Assembly (NCBI GenBank): GCA_017656255.1
Contig: JACDOE010000016.1
Span: 1 to 35,928, forward strand
Direction: 5' to 3'
Source: Bacillaceae bacterium
GTDB taxonomy: Bacteria > Bacillota > Bacilli > JACDOE01
DNA: 35,928 bases
Position numbers and translations under genes: made by a program. The notes beneath the pieces were generated by a model. It had not been told where the DNA came from. It made no database searches and saw only the letters and a program-made list of their open reading frames with translations. How positions within the stretch are numbered: position 1 is the first letter of the stretch; the number at the start of each line of letters is the position of its first letter. Below are positions 6,678 through 15,228 of this stretch, one piece after another.

Positions 6678-7772
6678 ATGACGGAGCATTATGTACCGAA
6701 ACATTTTGATATTGAAAGTTTTCAGGATGCCCTGCTGGACTGGTTTGAACAAAACCTGCGGGATCTGCCCTGGAGGCGGGACAAGGACCCGTATAAAATC
6801 TGGGTATCGGAAATCATGCTGCAACAAACCCAGGTGGACACGGTGATCCCCTATTTTGAAAAATTCATCGAGCGTTTCCCCACCCTGGAAAGCCTGGCGG
6901 AAGCCGATGAAGAAGAGGTACTCAAGTTGTGGGAAGGGCTGGGCTATTATTCCCGTGCCCGCAATCTGCATCAGGCGGTCAGGGAAGTGAAAAGCGAATA
7001 CGGTGGGAAAGTGCCGGATACGAGAGAGGAGATCAGTCGGCTGAAAGGCGTCGGCCCCTATACGGCAGGAGCCATTCTCAGTATCGCCTATAACCGCCCT
7101 GAGCCGGCAGTGGACGGTAATGTGATGAGAGTGCTGTCCCGCCTGTTTCATGTCAGAGATGACATCCAGCGTCCGGCCACGCGAAAAAAATTTGAAGCGT
7201 CCATCCGTCAGCTTATTGCGGTGCACAATCCGTCCTATTTTAATCAGGCGCTGATGGAACTGGGAGCACTGGTCTGCTCGCCAAAATCACCTGGCTGCCT
7301 GTTGTGCCCGGTCAACGCATTCTGTCAGGCCCATCAGGATGGGGTGCAGGAGGAGCTTCCGGTGAAGGGAAAAGCGAAACCGCCCCGTGAGGTGGATATG
7401 GTCGCCGGCGTCATTATGAAAGGCGGTCAAGTTCTGATTCATAAACGTCCGGACAGCGGACTGCTGGCCGGACTCTGGGAGTTTCCCAACACTGAACGGC
7501 AAAAAGGGGAGGACTGGGAAGAGACCCTCAGCCGTTTCCTGTATGAGTCCTTTTCTATTAAAGCAGAAACAGCCGGGCATGTGATGGACGTCAAACATAC
7601 TTTCTCCCACCTGCGCTGGAACCTGCGTGTCTTTCAATGCGAGATCATCGAAGAGGAGGAAGCGTCCCTTCCTCCTTCAGCACGCTGGGTGGATCTCAGC
7701 GCTCTCGATGATTATGCCTTTCCGGTCTCCCACGGGAAGATTGTGAAACGATTGCAACAGGACGGCGATTAA
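6678..7772 (+). CDS. mutY: A/G-specific adenine DNA glycosylase MutY
   Basis: A 364-residue protein that removes adenine mispaired with 8-oxoguanine. Key parts are visible: catalytic Glu45 in WVSEIMLQQTQVDT, helix-hairpin-helix GVGPYTAGAI at 124-133 with catalytic Asp146 (PAVDGNVMRV), and an iron-sulfur cluster loop with Cys200, Cys207, Cys210 and Cys216 in the standard C-x6-C-x2-C-x5-C spacing. From about residue 240 a NUDIX-like domain for 8-oxoguanine recognition follows (MVAGVIMKGGQVLIHKR, LLAGLWEFPN). Start ATG directly after the stop of the previous gene. The 3' end overlaps the convergent small gene by three bases. Oxidative-damage repair fits the peroxide theme of the wider region. 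Confidence 0.97.
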   Translation: MTEHYVPKHFDIESFQDALLDWFEQNLRDLPWRRDKDPYKIWVSEIMLQQTQVDTVIPYFEKFIERFPTLESLAEADEEEVLKLWEGLGYYSRARNLHQAVREVKSEYGGKVPDTREEISRLKGVGPYTAGAILSIAYNRPEPAVDGNVMRVLSRLFHVRDDIQRPATRKKFEASIRQLIAVHNPSYFNQALMELGALVCSPKSPGCLLCPVNAFCQAHQDGVQEELPVKGKAKPPREVDMVAGVIMKGGQVLIHKRPDSGLLAGLWEFPNTERQKGEDWEETLSRFLYESFSIKAETAGHVMDVKHTFSHLRWNLRVFQCEIIEEEEASLPPSARWVDLSALDDYAFPVSHGKIVKRLQQDGD

Positions 7773-8062
7773 AACTGATGATCCGGGTGCAGGTTTTGCT
7801 GCATGCGAGACTGGGTTTTGCCGATTTGTTCGGCGGTGGCGGGTTCAACGGCGTACCAGCCCCTGTGGCTCATCAGCCGGAACAGTTCATTCTGATTTTC
7901 ATAGGCCTGATTCAGGCATTCCTGATAGAGATTGCGCAGCTCCTGGTGCTCCGTTTCCAATAGCGTCTCGGCAATACTGCGGCAGCGGTTTTTCTCCAGT
8001 TCCAGACACAGCTGAACCATTTCACGATCGGTCAGTCCTCTTCCTTCTATATTATTGGGCAT
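7769..8062 (-). CDS. CotF-like small spore coat family protein
   Basis: A 97-residue protein; the ATG at 8062 follows AAGGAGG with eight bases between, preferred over a GTG nine bases earlier. The pattern LTDREMVQLCLELEKNRCRSIAETLLE, then ELRNLYQECLNQA and ENQNELFRLMSHRGWY, matches the CotF-type spore coat domain in which a four-helix bundle ends in a short GWY motif. The C-terminus is polar and Gln/His-rich. It is the last of three small minus-strand genes. Its stop overlaps the mutY stop on the other strand. Confidence 0.65.
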   Translation of the reverse strand: MPNNIEGRGLTDREMVQLCLELEKNRCRSIAETLLETEHQELRNLYQECLNQAYENQNELFRLMSHRGWYAVEPATAEQIGKTQSRMQQNLHPDHQF

Positions 8063-8077
8063 GGGTAACACCTCCTT

Positions 8078-8281
8078 TTATTGGATCCGGCTCGTTTGAT
8101 TAAAATATTGCGACAGGTCGGCTACCTTTAACTGGTGTTTCTCGGCGATCTGCTCGAGCTGCCGGCGAATCTCTTCATCGTCGCAGTGGCCGGCGCACCA
8201 GTTAAGTGTTTTGGCCGTAATCTCCTCGGCTCGGATCTCATCCTCGATATACATCAGTTCTCTGGTGGATAAATGATTCAT
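8078..8281 (-). CDS. Small CotF-like or sporulation-associated protein
   Basis: A 67-residue helical protein. The ATG at 8281 is chosen because AAAGGAGCGAGG lies before it; an ATG at 8302 overlaps that site. It begins NHLSTRELMYIEDEIRAEEI, which recalls the first helix of CotF-type proteins, and continues with a second pair of helices carrying Cys and His (NWCAGHC). It lies 15 bases upstream of the CotF-like gene and 21 bases downstream of the gene at 8303-8527, so the three are likely one transcript. Function unproven. Confidence 0.6.
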   Translation of the reverse strand: MNHLSTRELMYIEDEIRAEEITAKTLNWCAGHCDDEEIRRQLEQIAEKHQLKVADLSQYFNQTSRIQ

Positions 8282-8302
8282 GTTGCCTCGCTCCTTTATC
8301 AT

Positions 8303-8527
8303 CTAGTCGTAAATAATCTGTGAACTGTGGTCCCAGGCTCCCCGATCTCCTTTAAGGCCGCCCCGGCGTTCAATTTCCTTGATGATGCTGTTGTGAAAGG
8401 CGACGCCTTCCTGATTTAAAAAGGGAACCAGCTGGGACATCGTATGGTGGTAATAGGCCAACTCCTTGAGTTCCCAGTCGGACAGCGCCACATCTTCCAG
8501 TTCTTCCAGTTCGCGTCCTACGTACAT
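8303..8527 (-). CDS. Small conserved protein, position of yfhS
   Basis: A 74-residue acidic protein with a good ribosome site (AAGGAGGGAGTGCGAC before the ATG at 8527). It starts MYVGRELEELEDVALSDWE and continues with a helical YYHHTMSQLVPFLNQEGV and IIKEIERRGGLKGD. Its place between mutY and fabL is that of B. subtilis yfhS, a short sporulation-associated gene, but I cannot confirm homology by eye. First gene of a three-gene minus-strand set, divergent from fabL. Confidence 0.6.
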   Translation of the reverse strand: MYVGRELEELEDVALSDWELKELAYYHHTMSQLVPFLNQEGVAFHNSIIKEIERRGGLKGDRGAWDHSSQIIYD

Positions 8528-8564
8528 GTCGCACTCCCTCCTTTTTTATAACATGGTTCAATCC

Positions 8565-8592
8565 CTGACTTTTCATGCATGTGTGTTATAAT
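8565..8592 (+). promoter_or_regulatory. fabL promoter (sigma-A type)
   Basis: TATAAT at 8587-8592, with CTGACT at 8565-8570 as a partial -35 at 16 bases. The -10 runs straight into the FapR-like palindrome. Confidence 0.6.
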
Positions 8593-8608
8593 TGTTACCA
8601 GGTACTAA
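8592..8608 (+). promoter_or_regulatory. FapR operator at fabL
   Basis: TTGTTACCAGGTACTAA is a 17-bp near-palindrome that fits the FapR consensus (TTAGTACC-x-GGTACTAA type). It overlaps the end of the -10 and the probable transcription start. FapR represses membrane-lipid genes and is released by malonyl-CoA, so fabL should be under this control here. Known target types in Firmicutes include fatty acid synthesis genes. Confidence 0.75.
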
Positions 8609-9391
<783 letters not shown>

Positions 9392-9753
9392 TCGAAGGGC
9401 TGAAAAATCAACGGAATTTTCTTCCGCTATCCAGTGAAAAAGAGGGGAATCGAAAATTTTAGCTGAAAAGTTTTCTCTTATCTGCGGGTGAATACTTCGC
9501 ATAATGTGAAATTGTTGGTTTAACGGAAATTTTTTCTTCTGTTTTATCAAATCACAGCGAAATCGAGAAATAGCGGAACGACTTTCCCCTATTTTCCCCA
9601 CTCAACCATCGCTGTCTCTCCATCAAGCCTGGCGAACACGACGGCTGCAGATTGGCACGATGACCTGTCTTCCAGACCCGGCAAAAAACTTCGTCGGCCG
9701 TCCTTATATAATCAGATCAAACCATGATCCAGTCCATACCCGAATCCAGCCCC
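9392..9753. other. Gap without a gene
   Basis: I see no gene in these 360 bases. In B. subtilis this interval holds sspE and ygaB; no small acid-soluble protein pattern is visible on either strand here. Confidence 0.6.
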
Positions 9754-9780
9754 AAAAACCCGGCACAAACCGGGTTTTTT
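9754..9780. terminator. Rho-independent terminator
   Basis: AAACCCGG and CCGGGTTT form a stem around CACAA, followed by TTTTTT on the plus strand and preceded by a run of A, so it may act in both directions. Confidence 0.75.
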
Positions 9781-9786
9781 ATACAC

Positions 9787-9816
9787 TTGCTTGAAATCCT
9801 TTTCAAAGTGTACAAT
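9787..9816 (+). promoter_or_regulatory. Promoter of the GNAT gene
   Basis: TTGCTT at 9787-9792 and TACAAT at 9811-9816 with 18 bases between, directly after the terminator. A reasonable sigma-A promoter for the acetyltransferase and perhaps ygaC. Confidence 0.5.
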
Positions 9817-9851
9817 AGACAGGAGACGTTGAGACAGGGAGGCAGTCATTT

Positions 9852-10265
9852 TTGAAGATACGATCATTTCGACTGGGAGATTACGCAGCGATTACGGAAA
9901 TATGGCGAATAACCGGACTGGAACAGAAAGAAGCCGAATCGCTGGACGCTCTGGCCAAACAACTGGCCTGGGACAGTGAACTTGTCATGGTAGCGGAACA
10001 GGATGAACAGGTCATCGGGGTGATCGTGGGAACCATCGACGGTGATCGGGCCTATTTTTACCGTCTGGCTGTTCATCCGGATTATCAAAAGCAGGGAGTG
10101 GGGAAAAAGCTGGTCGACGCCCTCGAAGAGCGGTTTAGACAAAAGGGTGTCAAAAATGTATTCATTATGATTAATCAGGACAACCGAAAAGTCATCCCCT
10201 TTTATTCGTCGTTGGGATATCATGTTCAGAAATATATTACGCTCTCTAAAAAAATTTCGTCATGA
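9852..10265 (+). CDS. GNAT-family N-acetyltransferase
   Basis: A 137-residue GCN5-related acetyltransferase with a TTG start at 9852 after GGGAGGCAG. Residues 1-50 form the variable substrate part (MKIRSFRLGDYAAITEIWR). The acetyl-CoA site is clear at LAVHPDYQKQGVGKKLVDALEERF (about 75-98), with the conserved Q/R-x-x-G-x-G/A loop, and the ending NRKVIPFYSSLGY is the usual fourth motif. Substrate is not evident; the compact size and RSFR-GDY start resemble small stand-alone acetyltransferases such as YpeA. It is followed after 92 bases by ygaC. Confidence 0.88.
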   Translation: MKIRSFRLGDYAAITEIWRITGLEQKEAESLDALAKQLAWDSELVMVAEQDEQVIGVIVGTIDGDRAYFYRLAVHPDYQKQGVGKKLVDALEERFRQKGVKNVFIMINQDNRKVIPFYSSLGYHVQKYITLSKKISS

Positions 10266-10357
10266 ACCGGCCCGATCCTTTCCATACGAAATGAGGGGGA
10301 AAATACGCACTCATGATACAGCAAGTGTCATGCAGGTATTTGGGAAAGGAGAGACAG

Positions 10358-10906
10358 ATGACATCACCAGTACCTGGACAACCGATCAAAATCGTGAGTT
10401 ATAAACACGACAAATCATTTCATCGTTCCTGGGACCGGACCCTTGTGCTTCACGCAAGTCCCAATGTCATCATCGGAGGAAACAATCGCGTCAGGGTAAC
10501 GGAATCGGACGGACGGCACTGGAGAACCCGTGAACCGGCGATATGTACATTCGGAAGGGGGCAGTGGTTCAACTCCATTGCCATGCTGCGCCGGGACGGC
10601 ATCTATTATTACTGCAACATCGGCTCCCCTTTCAACTATAAAAACGGCGTTCTTTCCTATATCGATTACGACCTGGATGTGAAAGTTTTTCCGGATGGCT
10701 CATATATTGTACTGGATAAGGATGAATACACCCAGCACAGCCGGCTGATGAAATATCCGGAAGATGTGGTCCGGCGGGTTCAGCAGGGTGTCCAGCAGGT
10801 CATCCGCTGGGTGGAAGAACAGAAAGGGCCGTTCCAGCCGGGATTTGTGGAACGCTGGTACGACAGATATGTTAAATTGGAAAAAAAGGACTCTCCTTCG
10901 CGATGA
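10358..10906 (+). CDS. ygaC: YgaC, nucleoside tri/diphosphate phosphatase family (DUF402, UPF0374)
   Basis: A 182-residue protein of the UPF0374 family, for which a Staphylococcus homologue has been described as a nucleoside tri- and diphosphatase. I use the ATG at 10358 after GGAAAGGAGAGACAG, giving the family length; an upstream in-frame ATG at 10313 would add 15 residues. The core shows the DUF402 beta-barrel with FSR-type residues: RVRVTESDGRHWRTREPAICTF, WFNSIAMLR, YYCNIGSPF, IDYDLDVKVFPDGSYIVLDKDEY. Conserved Asp and Glu residues in the last part (DYDLDV, LDKDEY) are probable metal ligands. Syntenic with B. subtilis between the fabL region and ygaD. The stop codon lies in the loop of a terminator hairpin. 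Confidence 0.9.
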   Translation: MTSPVPGQPIKIVSYKHDKSFHRSWDRTLVLHASPNVIIGGNNRVRVTESDGRHWRTREPAICTFGRGQWFNSIAMLRRDGIYYYCNIGSPFNYKNGVLSYIDYDLDVKVFPDGSYIVLDKDEYTQHSRLMKYPEDVVRRVQQGVQQVIRWVEEQKGPFQPGFVERWYDRYVKLEKKDSPSR

Positions 10907-10920
10907 AGGAGTTCTTTTTT
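10886..10920 (+). terminator. Terminator overlapping the end of ygaC
   Basis: CTCCTTC and GAAGGAG pair around GCGAT, with TTCTTTTTT after. The ygaC stop codon at 10904-10906 falls in the loop/right-arm boundary. It separates ygaC from ygaD. Confidence 0.75.
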
Positions 10921-10950
10921 CGTCATGAAATGTGAGAGGTGGGATCCACC

Positions 10951-12708
10951 CTGGATAGCATCAAACGATACATGAAATTTGTTACAGCATATAAAAAAGA
11001 AATCCTCATCACCATCGCCATCGGCATCGTCAAGTTCGGCATTCCGCTGAGCCTGCCCCTGTTGTTGAAATACGTGGTGGATGATGTATTGCTTCAGGAT
11101 ATGCCGGGTGAAGAAAAATGGTCCCGTCTTACACTCATCATGATCGGGGCCTTTGTTTTGTTTACGGTTGTCAGGGGACCGGTTGAATATTACCGACAGT
11201 ATTTCGCCCAGTGGACCGGAAACAAGATTCTCTATGATATCCGGGATCATCTGTTTACCCATATCCAGAGGCTTTCCCTGCGTTACTACCACAATCACAA
11301 AGTGGGGGAAGTCATTTCCCGGGTGATCAATGATGTGGAACAGACCAAGAACTTTGTCATGACCGGGTTGATGAACATCTGGCTGGATATGATCACCCTT
11401 TTCATTGCCATCGGTATCATGATGTACATCAATTTCTGGCTGACCCTGGTGGCGATTTCCATCTTCCCGCTTTACGGGGTTGCCGTGAAATATTTTTACA
11501 AGCGGTTGCGCCATTTGACCCGGGTTCGTTCCCAGGCCCTGGCTGAACTGCAGGGGCATCTGCATGAGCGGATTCAGGGGATTTCCGTGGTGAAAAGTTT
11601 TGCGCTCGAAGATTATGAACAGAAACAGTTTGAAAAGCGGAACAGCCATTTTTTAAACAAGGCGCTGACACACACAGCCTGGAATGCGCAGACATTTGCT
11701 GTGGTGAATACGATCACCGACATTGCGCCCCTTCTTGTGATTATGGTGGGGGGCTACCAGGTGATTTTCCAGGGAGTCAGCATCGGAACTATCGTGGCCT
11801 TTTACGCCTATCTGGAAAGAATCTACGGGCCCCTGCGCCGGCTGGTCAACTCTTCCACGACGTTGACCCAGTCGATTGCCTCCATGGACCGGGTGTTCGA
11901 GTTTCTCGATGAAGACTATGATATCAAGGATCGCCCGGATGCCATTGAGCTTAAAAATGTCCGGGGAGAAGTGCGCTTTGACCGGGTGACCTTCGGGTAC
12001 AAAGAGGAGCAGGCCCCGGTTCTGAAAAATGTGTCGCTCACTGTTTCTCCCGGGGAAACGGTAGCCCTGGTCGGGATCAGTGGTGGCGGCAAGTCTTCCC
12101 TGATCAGTCTGATCCCCCGCTTTTTTGATGTGACGGAGGGGAAAGTGACCATTGACGGGATTGATGTGCGAGATGTCACACAGGAAAGTCTGCGCCAGAA
12201 TATCGGCATGGTGCTACAGGACAATATCCTGTTCAGCAATTCCGTTAAAGAAAATATCCTGATGGGAAATCCGGAGGCCTCGATGGAAGAGGTGGTCGCC
12301 GCGGCAAAGGCAGCCAATGCCCACGACTTTATTATGGAACTTCCGGATGGCTATGAGACAGAAATCGGAGAACGGGGCGTCAAATTATCCGGCGGGCAGA
12401 AGCAGCGTGTCGCCATCGCCCGAGTGTTTTTGAAGAACCCGAAAATCCTGATTCTGGATGAGGCGACGTCGGCACTAGACCTGGAATCGGAGCAGTTGAT
12501 CCAGCAATCTCTTGAAAAATTGAGCCGTGATCGAACCACGTTTATCGTCGCTCACCGCCTGTCGACCATTACCCACGCCGACAAGATCGTGCTGATGGAA
12601 GACGGACAGATTCAGGAGCAGGGGACGCATCAGGAATTGATGAAAAAGCGGGGAAAATATTACGATTTATACACGGTTCAGGACCTGGAACATGTGACGG
12701 GTGTATAA
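10951..12708 (+). CDS. ygaD: YgaD-type ABC exporter (fused membrane and ATPase domains)
   Basis: A half-transporter of about 585 residues with six membrane helices (about 15-310) and a C-terminal ATPase. Walker A is [10 protein letters not shown] at about 375, the Q-loop lies in [11 protein letters not shown], the signature is [13 protein letters not shown] at about 479, Walker B is [11 protein letters not shown] and the H-loop is FIVAHRLST. It must dimerise to export drugs or lipids, as in the MsbA/Sav1866 group. The start is unusual: AGGTGGG at 10937-10943 is correctly spaced for the CTG at 10951 ([10 protein letters not shown]), while the GTG at 10939 lies inside that ribosome site. Syntenic with B. 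subtilis ygaD. The substrate is not known. Confidence 0.9.
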   Translation: MDSIKRYMKFVTAYKKEILITIAIGIVKFGIPLSLPLLLKYVVDDVLLQDMPGEEKWSRLTLIMIGAFVLFTVVRGPVEYYRQYFAQWTGNKILYDIRDHLFTHIQRLSLRYYHNHKVGEVISRVINDVEQTKNFVMTGLMNIWLDMITLFIAIGIMMYINFWLTLVAISIFPLYGVAVKYFYKRLRHLTRVRSQALAELQGHLHERIQGISVVKSFALEDYEQKQFEKRNSHFLNKALTHTAWNAQTFAVVNTITDIAPLLVIMVGGYQVIFQGVSIGTIVAFYAYLERIYGPLRRLVNSSTTLTQSIASMDRVFEFLDEDYDIKDRPDAIELKNVRGEVRFDRVTFGYKEEQAPVLKNVSLTVSPGETVALVGISGGGKSSLISLIPRFFDVTEGKVTIDGIDVRDVTQESLRQNIGMVLQDNILFSNSVKENILMGNPEASMEEVVAAAKAANAHDFIMELPDGYETEIGERGVKLSGGQKQRVAIARVFLKNPKILILDEATSALDLESEQLIQQSLEKLSRDRTTFIVAHRLSTITHADKIVLMEDGQIQEQGTHQELMKKRGKYYDLYTVQDLEHVTGV

Positions 12709-12750
12709 AGCATGGTCAAAAGGGCCGGATGAAAGATCGGGAGATAAGAG

Positions 12751-12790
12751 GCCTGCCCAACCCCTGTGTGGGGAGGCAGGGCTTGTTTTT
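12751..12790 (+). terminator. Terminator after ygaD
   Basis: CCTGCC and CCCC on the left pair with GGGG and GGCAGG on the right, with loop TGTGT, followed by GCTTGTTTTT. Confidence 0.75.
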
Positions 12791-12833
12791 ATATGAAAGA
12801 AAAATCGACCAATTAATCACAGAGGGGTAAACG

Positions 12834-14216
12834 ATGGGATACAAGAAATACATGACTCAATTATTTGTTTTAACAACGCCGATACTGGTGACTCAACTCT
12901 CCATGCAATCCACCAGCCTGGTGGACACCCTGATGACCGGGCGTGTTCATCCCCGTGAATTGGCCGGTGTGGCGATCGGGACCAGTGTCTGGATCCCTAT
13001 ATTGATGGTTATTATGGGGATTATCATGGCGGTGACACCGCTGGTGGCGCATCAATATGGCGCCCGTCGTAACTGGGAGATTGCCCCGGTTGTACACCAG
13101 GCTTTTTATCTGGCGGGCTTGATCAGTATCCCCGTGATCATTCTGTTAAACAGTGCCATGCTCCTGCTTGATTTTATGAAAATAGAACCGGAGATCCGTC
13201 CGATTACGGCGGGTTATCTGCAAGCGCTCTCCTTCGGGATTCTGCCGTTTCTCGGGTATAATGTATTGAAATCATACAGTGAGGGAATCGGCTTGACCCG
13301 CCCCGCCATGTACACCGGTGTCATTTCCCTGCCGGTAAATATCGTGTTAAATTACGGTTTAATATTCGGACATTTTGGATTTCCTGCTCTGGGCGGGGTC
13401 GGGGCCGGATGGGCGACGGCCGCCACGTTCTGGGTGATGTTTGCCTGCATGTTCCTGTTTACTTATAGGGGAAAACCATATCAGCCGTATGGCGTGTATC
13501 GGCGACTTCATCGATTCTCACCGGTCACGATCTGGGACATAACGAAGCTCGGCGTCCCGATCGGGGCGACGCTGTTTATCGAGGGGAGTATCTTTGCCAT
13601 TATCACCCTGTTGATGAATGCATTCGGCAGTGATGTGGTGGCTGCGCACCAGATTGCCATCAATTTTGCGTCGTTTACGTTTATGGTCCCGCTTAGTCTG
13701 GCAATGGGATTGACGGTGGTCGTCGGGCAATCGGTGGGTGCGAAAAAGATTGACGATGCGATTCGATATGCCCGAGTAGGGATCGGTTCGGCCGGGTTGT
13801 TTATGCTGTTCAGTGCGGCGATCATGCTCCTGTTTCCTCAGGGGATCGCGGCCCTGTATACAAAAGATGTTCAGGTACAGGGGCTTGCCGTGACGTTTCT
13901 GATGCTGGCGGCCTTGTTTCAATTGTCGGACGGGGTAAATGTCTCGACCCAGGGTGCCCTGCGGGGGTTGAAGGATACAACGGTGAGTCTGATTTTCAAT
14001 GTGATCGCCTTCTGGGTGATCAGTTTGCCGTTCGGATATATACTGGCTCATACGGATTGGATTATGCCGGCTCTGGGGGCAAGGGCCTACTGGATCAGTC
14101 TGTTCGTCGGCCTCACTTTTTCTGCGGTTGCGTCGGTGGTACGGCTGGTGTATCTGCTGCGGCGGGAGACAGTGAGCTTGAGCGGGGACGTGGATATGGC
14201 CGGTAATGAACAATAA
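12834..14216 (+). CDS. MATE-family efflux transporter
   Basis: A 460-residue membrane protein with twelve predicted helices. The first helix carries TTPILVTQLSMQSTSLVDTLMTGR, the typical MATE start that places a Gln and an Asp in the helix-1 cavity, and the second half repeats the plan near LGVPIGATLFIEGSIFAIITLLM. The Gly-rich stretch ALRGLKDT in the C-terminal half is also typical. It should export cationic or aromatic drugs by Na+ or H+ antiport. The ATG at 12834 follows AGAGGGGTAAACG. It stands alone between two terminator-like structures; it has no counterpart in the B. subtilis block. Confidence 0.92.
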   Translation: MGYKKYMTQLFVLTTPILVTQLSMQSTSLVDTLMTGRVHPRELAGVAIGTSVWIPILMVIMGIIMAVTPLVAHQYGARRNWEIAPVVHQAFYLAGLISIPVIILLNSAMLLLDFMKIEPEIRPITAGYLQALSFGILPFLGYNVLKSYSEGIGLTRPAMYTGVISLPVNIVLNYGLIFGHFGFPALGGVGAGWATAATFWVMFACMFLFTYRGKPYQPYGVYRRLHRFSPVTIWDITKLGVPIGATLFIEGSIFAIITLLMNAFGSDVVAAHQIAINFASFTFMVPLSLAMGLTVVVGQSVGAKKIDDAIRYARVGIGSAGLFMLFSAAIMLLFPQGIAALYTKDVQVQGLAVTFLMLAALFQLSDGVNVSTQGALRGLKDTTVSLIFNVIAFWVISLPFGYILAHTDWIMPALGARAYWISLFVGLTFSAVASVVRLVYLLRRETVSLSGDVDMAGNEQ

Positions 14217-14276
14217 TAGACTGAGTGATAAAGTATAAATTGGTTTGACAAAGTTTAGAAGGTATGACAAAAATGA

Positions 14277-14351
14277 GGTGTGCAGACTGACAGAAATTAT
14301 TCCGTAACACCACGTACAAGCCCTGGTACAATTTCTGTTCCGTCAGGGCTT
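14277..14351 (+). promoter_or_regulatory. Structured leader with interleaved inverted repeats
   Basis: Three pairings compete in 75 bases. ACAGAAATT (14290-14298) matches AATTTCTGT (14330-14338) perfectly over nine bases. AAGCCCTG (14318-14325) matches CAGGGCTT (14344-14351), followed by TAATCTT like a weak terminator. GGTGT (14277-14281) matches ACACC (14307-14311). The first two cannot form at once except as a pseudoknot, the layout of an attenuator or riboswitch. It precedes the DUF817 gene by 31 bases. Confidence 0.45.
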
Positions 14352-14382
14352 TAATCTTATCCAAAAGTTTAAGGTGATTGAT

Positions 14383-15213
14383 TTGGTTATTAAACATGTG
14401 AAAGGCAGATTTAAACACGCCATCATACAATTATTTCACTTCGGCTATCAGCAGGCTATGTCCTGTATTTTTCCGGTGGCTATCTTTCTGGCTCTGGGTA
14501 TATCAAAGTTTATCGAGATCCCGTTGATTCCCCGATATGACTTTATCCTGATCGTCAGCATTCTGGTCCAGGCCCTCATGTTGTGGACCGGGCTGGAAAC
14601 CCGCGATGAATTGAAAGTGATTACCGTGTTTCACCTCATTGGTCTGATGCTGGAAATCTATAAAGTACATATGGGGTCGTGGGCCTATCCGGAGGAAGCC
14701 TGGAGCAAAGTCTTCGGTGTTCCGCTTTACAGTGGTTTTATGTATGCCAGTGTGGCCAGTTACATGATCCAGGCCTGGCGACGATTAAAACTTGAGATTT
14801 TTATGTGGCCAAAGGCCTATTATGCCGTCCCGCTGAGCGCGGCCATATATCTCAATTTCTTCACGCACCATTTTATCTATGACATGCGCTGGATTCTGAC
14901 AGCCCTGCTGTTTGTCGTATTTTTCAGAACGACTGTCCGCTATGTCGTGAACGGCCACATCTATCATATGCCGATGATTCTGGCCTATTTTCTGATCGCC
15001 TTCTTTATCTGGATTGCCGAGAACATTTCGACCATTCTGGGAGGCTACATCTATCCCAATCAGACCAGTACCTGGGAGCTCGTCCATCTGGGCAAAATCA
15101 GCTCATGGTTTTTACTGGTTGTTATCAGTATGATTATTGTGGCCCAGTTGAAACGGGTCAAGGCAGGTTTGCAAAAAAAGGATCCGTCGGCCAATCAGAC
15201 CATTACCGGCTAA
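14383..15213 (+). CDS. DUF817 integral membrane protein
   Basis: A 276-residue protein with eight or so membrane helices, matching the DUF817 family. I choose the TTG at 14383, six bases after AAGGTG; the GTG at 14374 lies in that site. Family-like features are FHFGYQQAMSCIFPVAIF near the N-terminus, the loop EIYKVHMGSWAYPEE, FGVPLYSGFMYASVASY, and the C-terminal IAENISTILGGYIYPNQ and KISSWFLLVVISM. The biochemical role of the family is unknown. It is probably co-transcribed with the lipoprotein gene 15 bases further on and may be controlled by the structured leader before it. Confidence 0.85.
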   Translation: MVIKHVKGRFKHAIIQLFHFGYQQAMSCIFPVAIFLALGISKFIEIPLIPRYDFILIVSILVQALMLWTGLETRDELKVITVFHLIGLMLEIYKVHMGSWAYPEEAWSKVFGVPLYSGFMYASVASYMIQAWRRLKLEIFMWPKAYYAVPLSAAIYLNFFTHHFIYDMRWILTALLFVVFFRTTVRYVVNGHIYHMPMILAYFLIAFFIWIAENISTILGGYIYPNQTSTWELVHLGKISSWFLLVVISMIIVAQLKRVKAGLQKKDPSANQTITG

Positions 15214-15228
15214 AGGAGTGTTTTCTTC

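Noticed and set aside
6579-7226. 215-codon open frame antisense to mutY
   Set aside because: Lies wholly inside mutY, which has all its catalytic motifs; the antisense protein has none.
10780-11649. 289-codon open frame antisense to ygaD
   Set aside because: Covers the ABC transporter's membrane domain in antisense and has no start signal.
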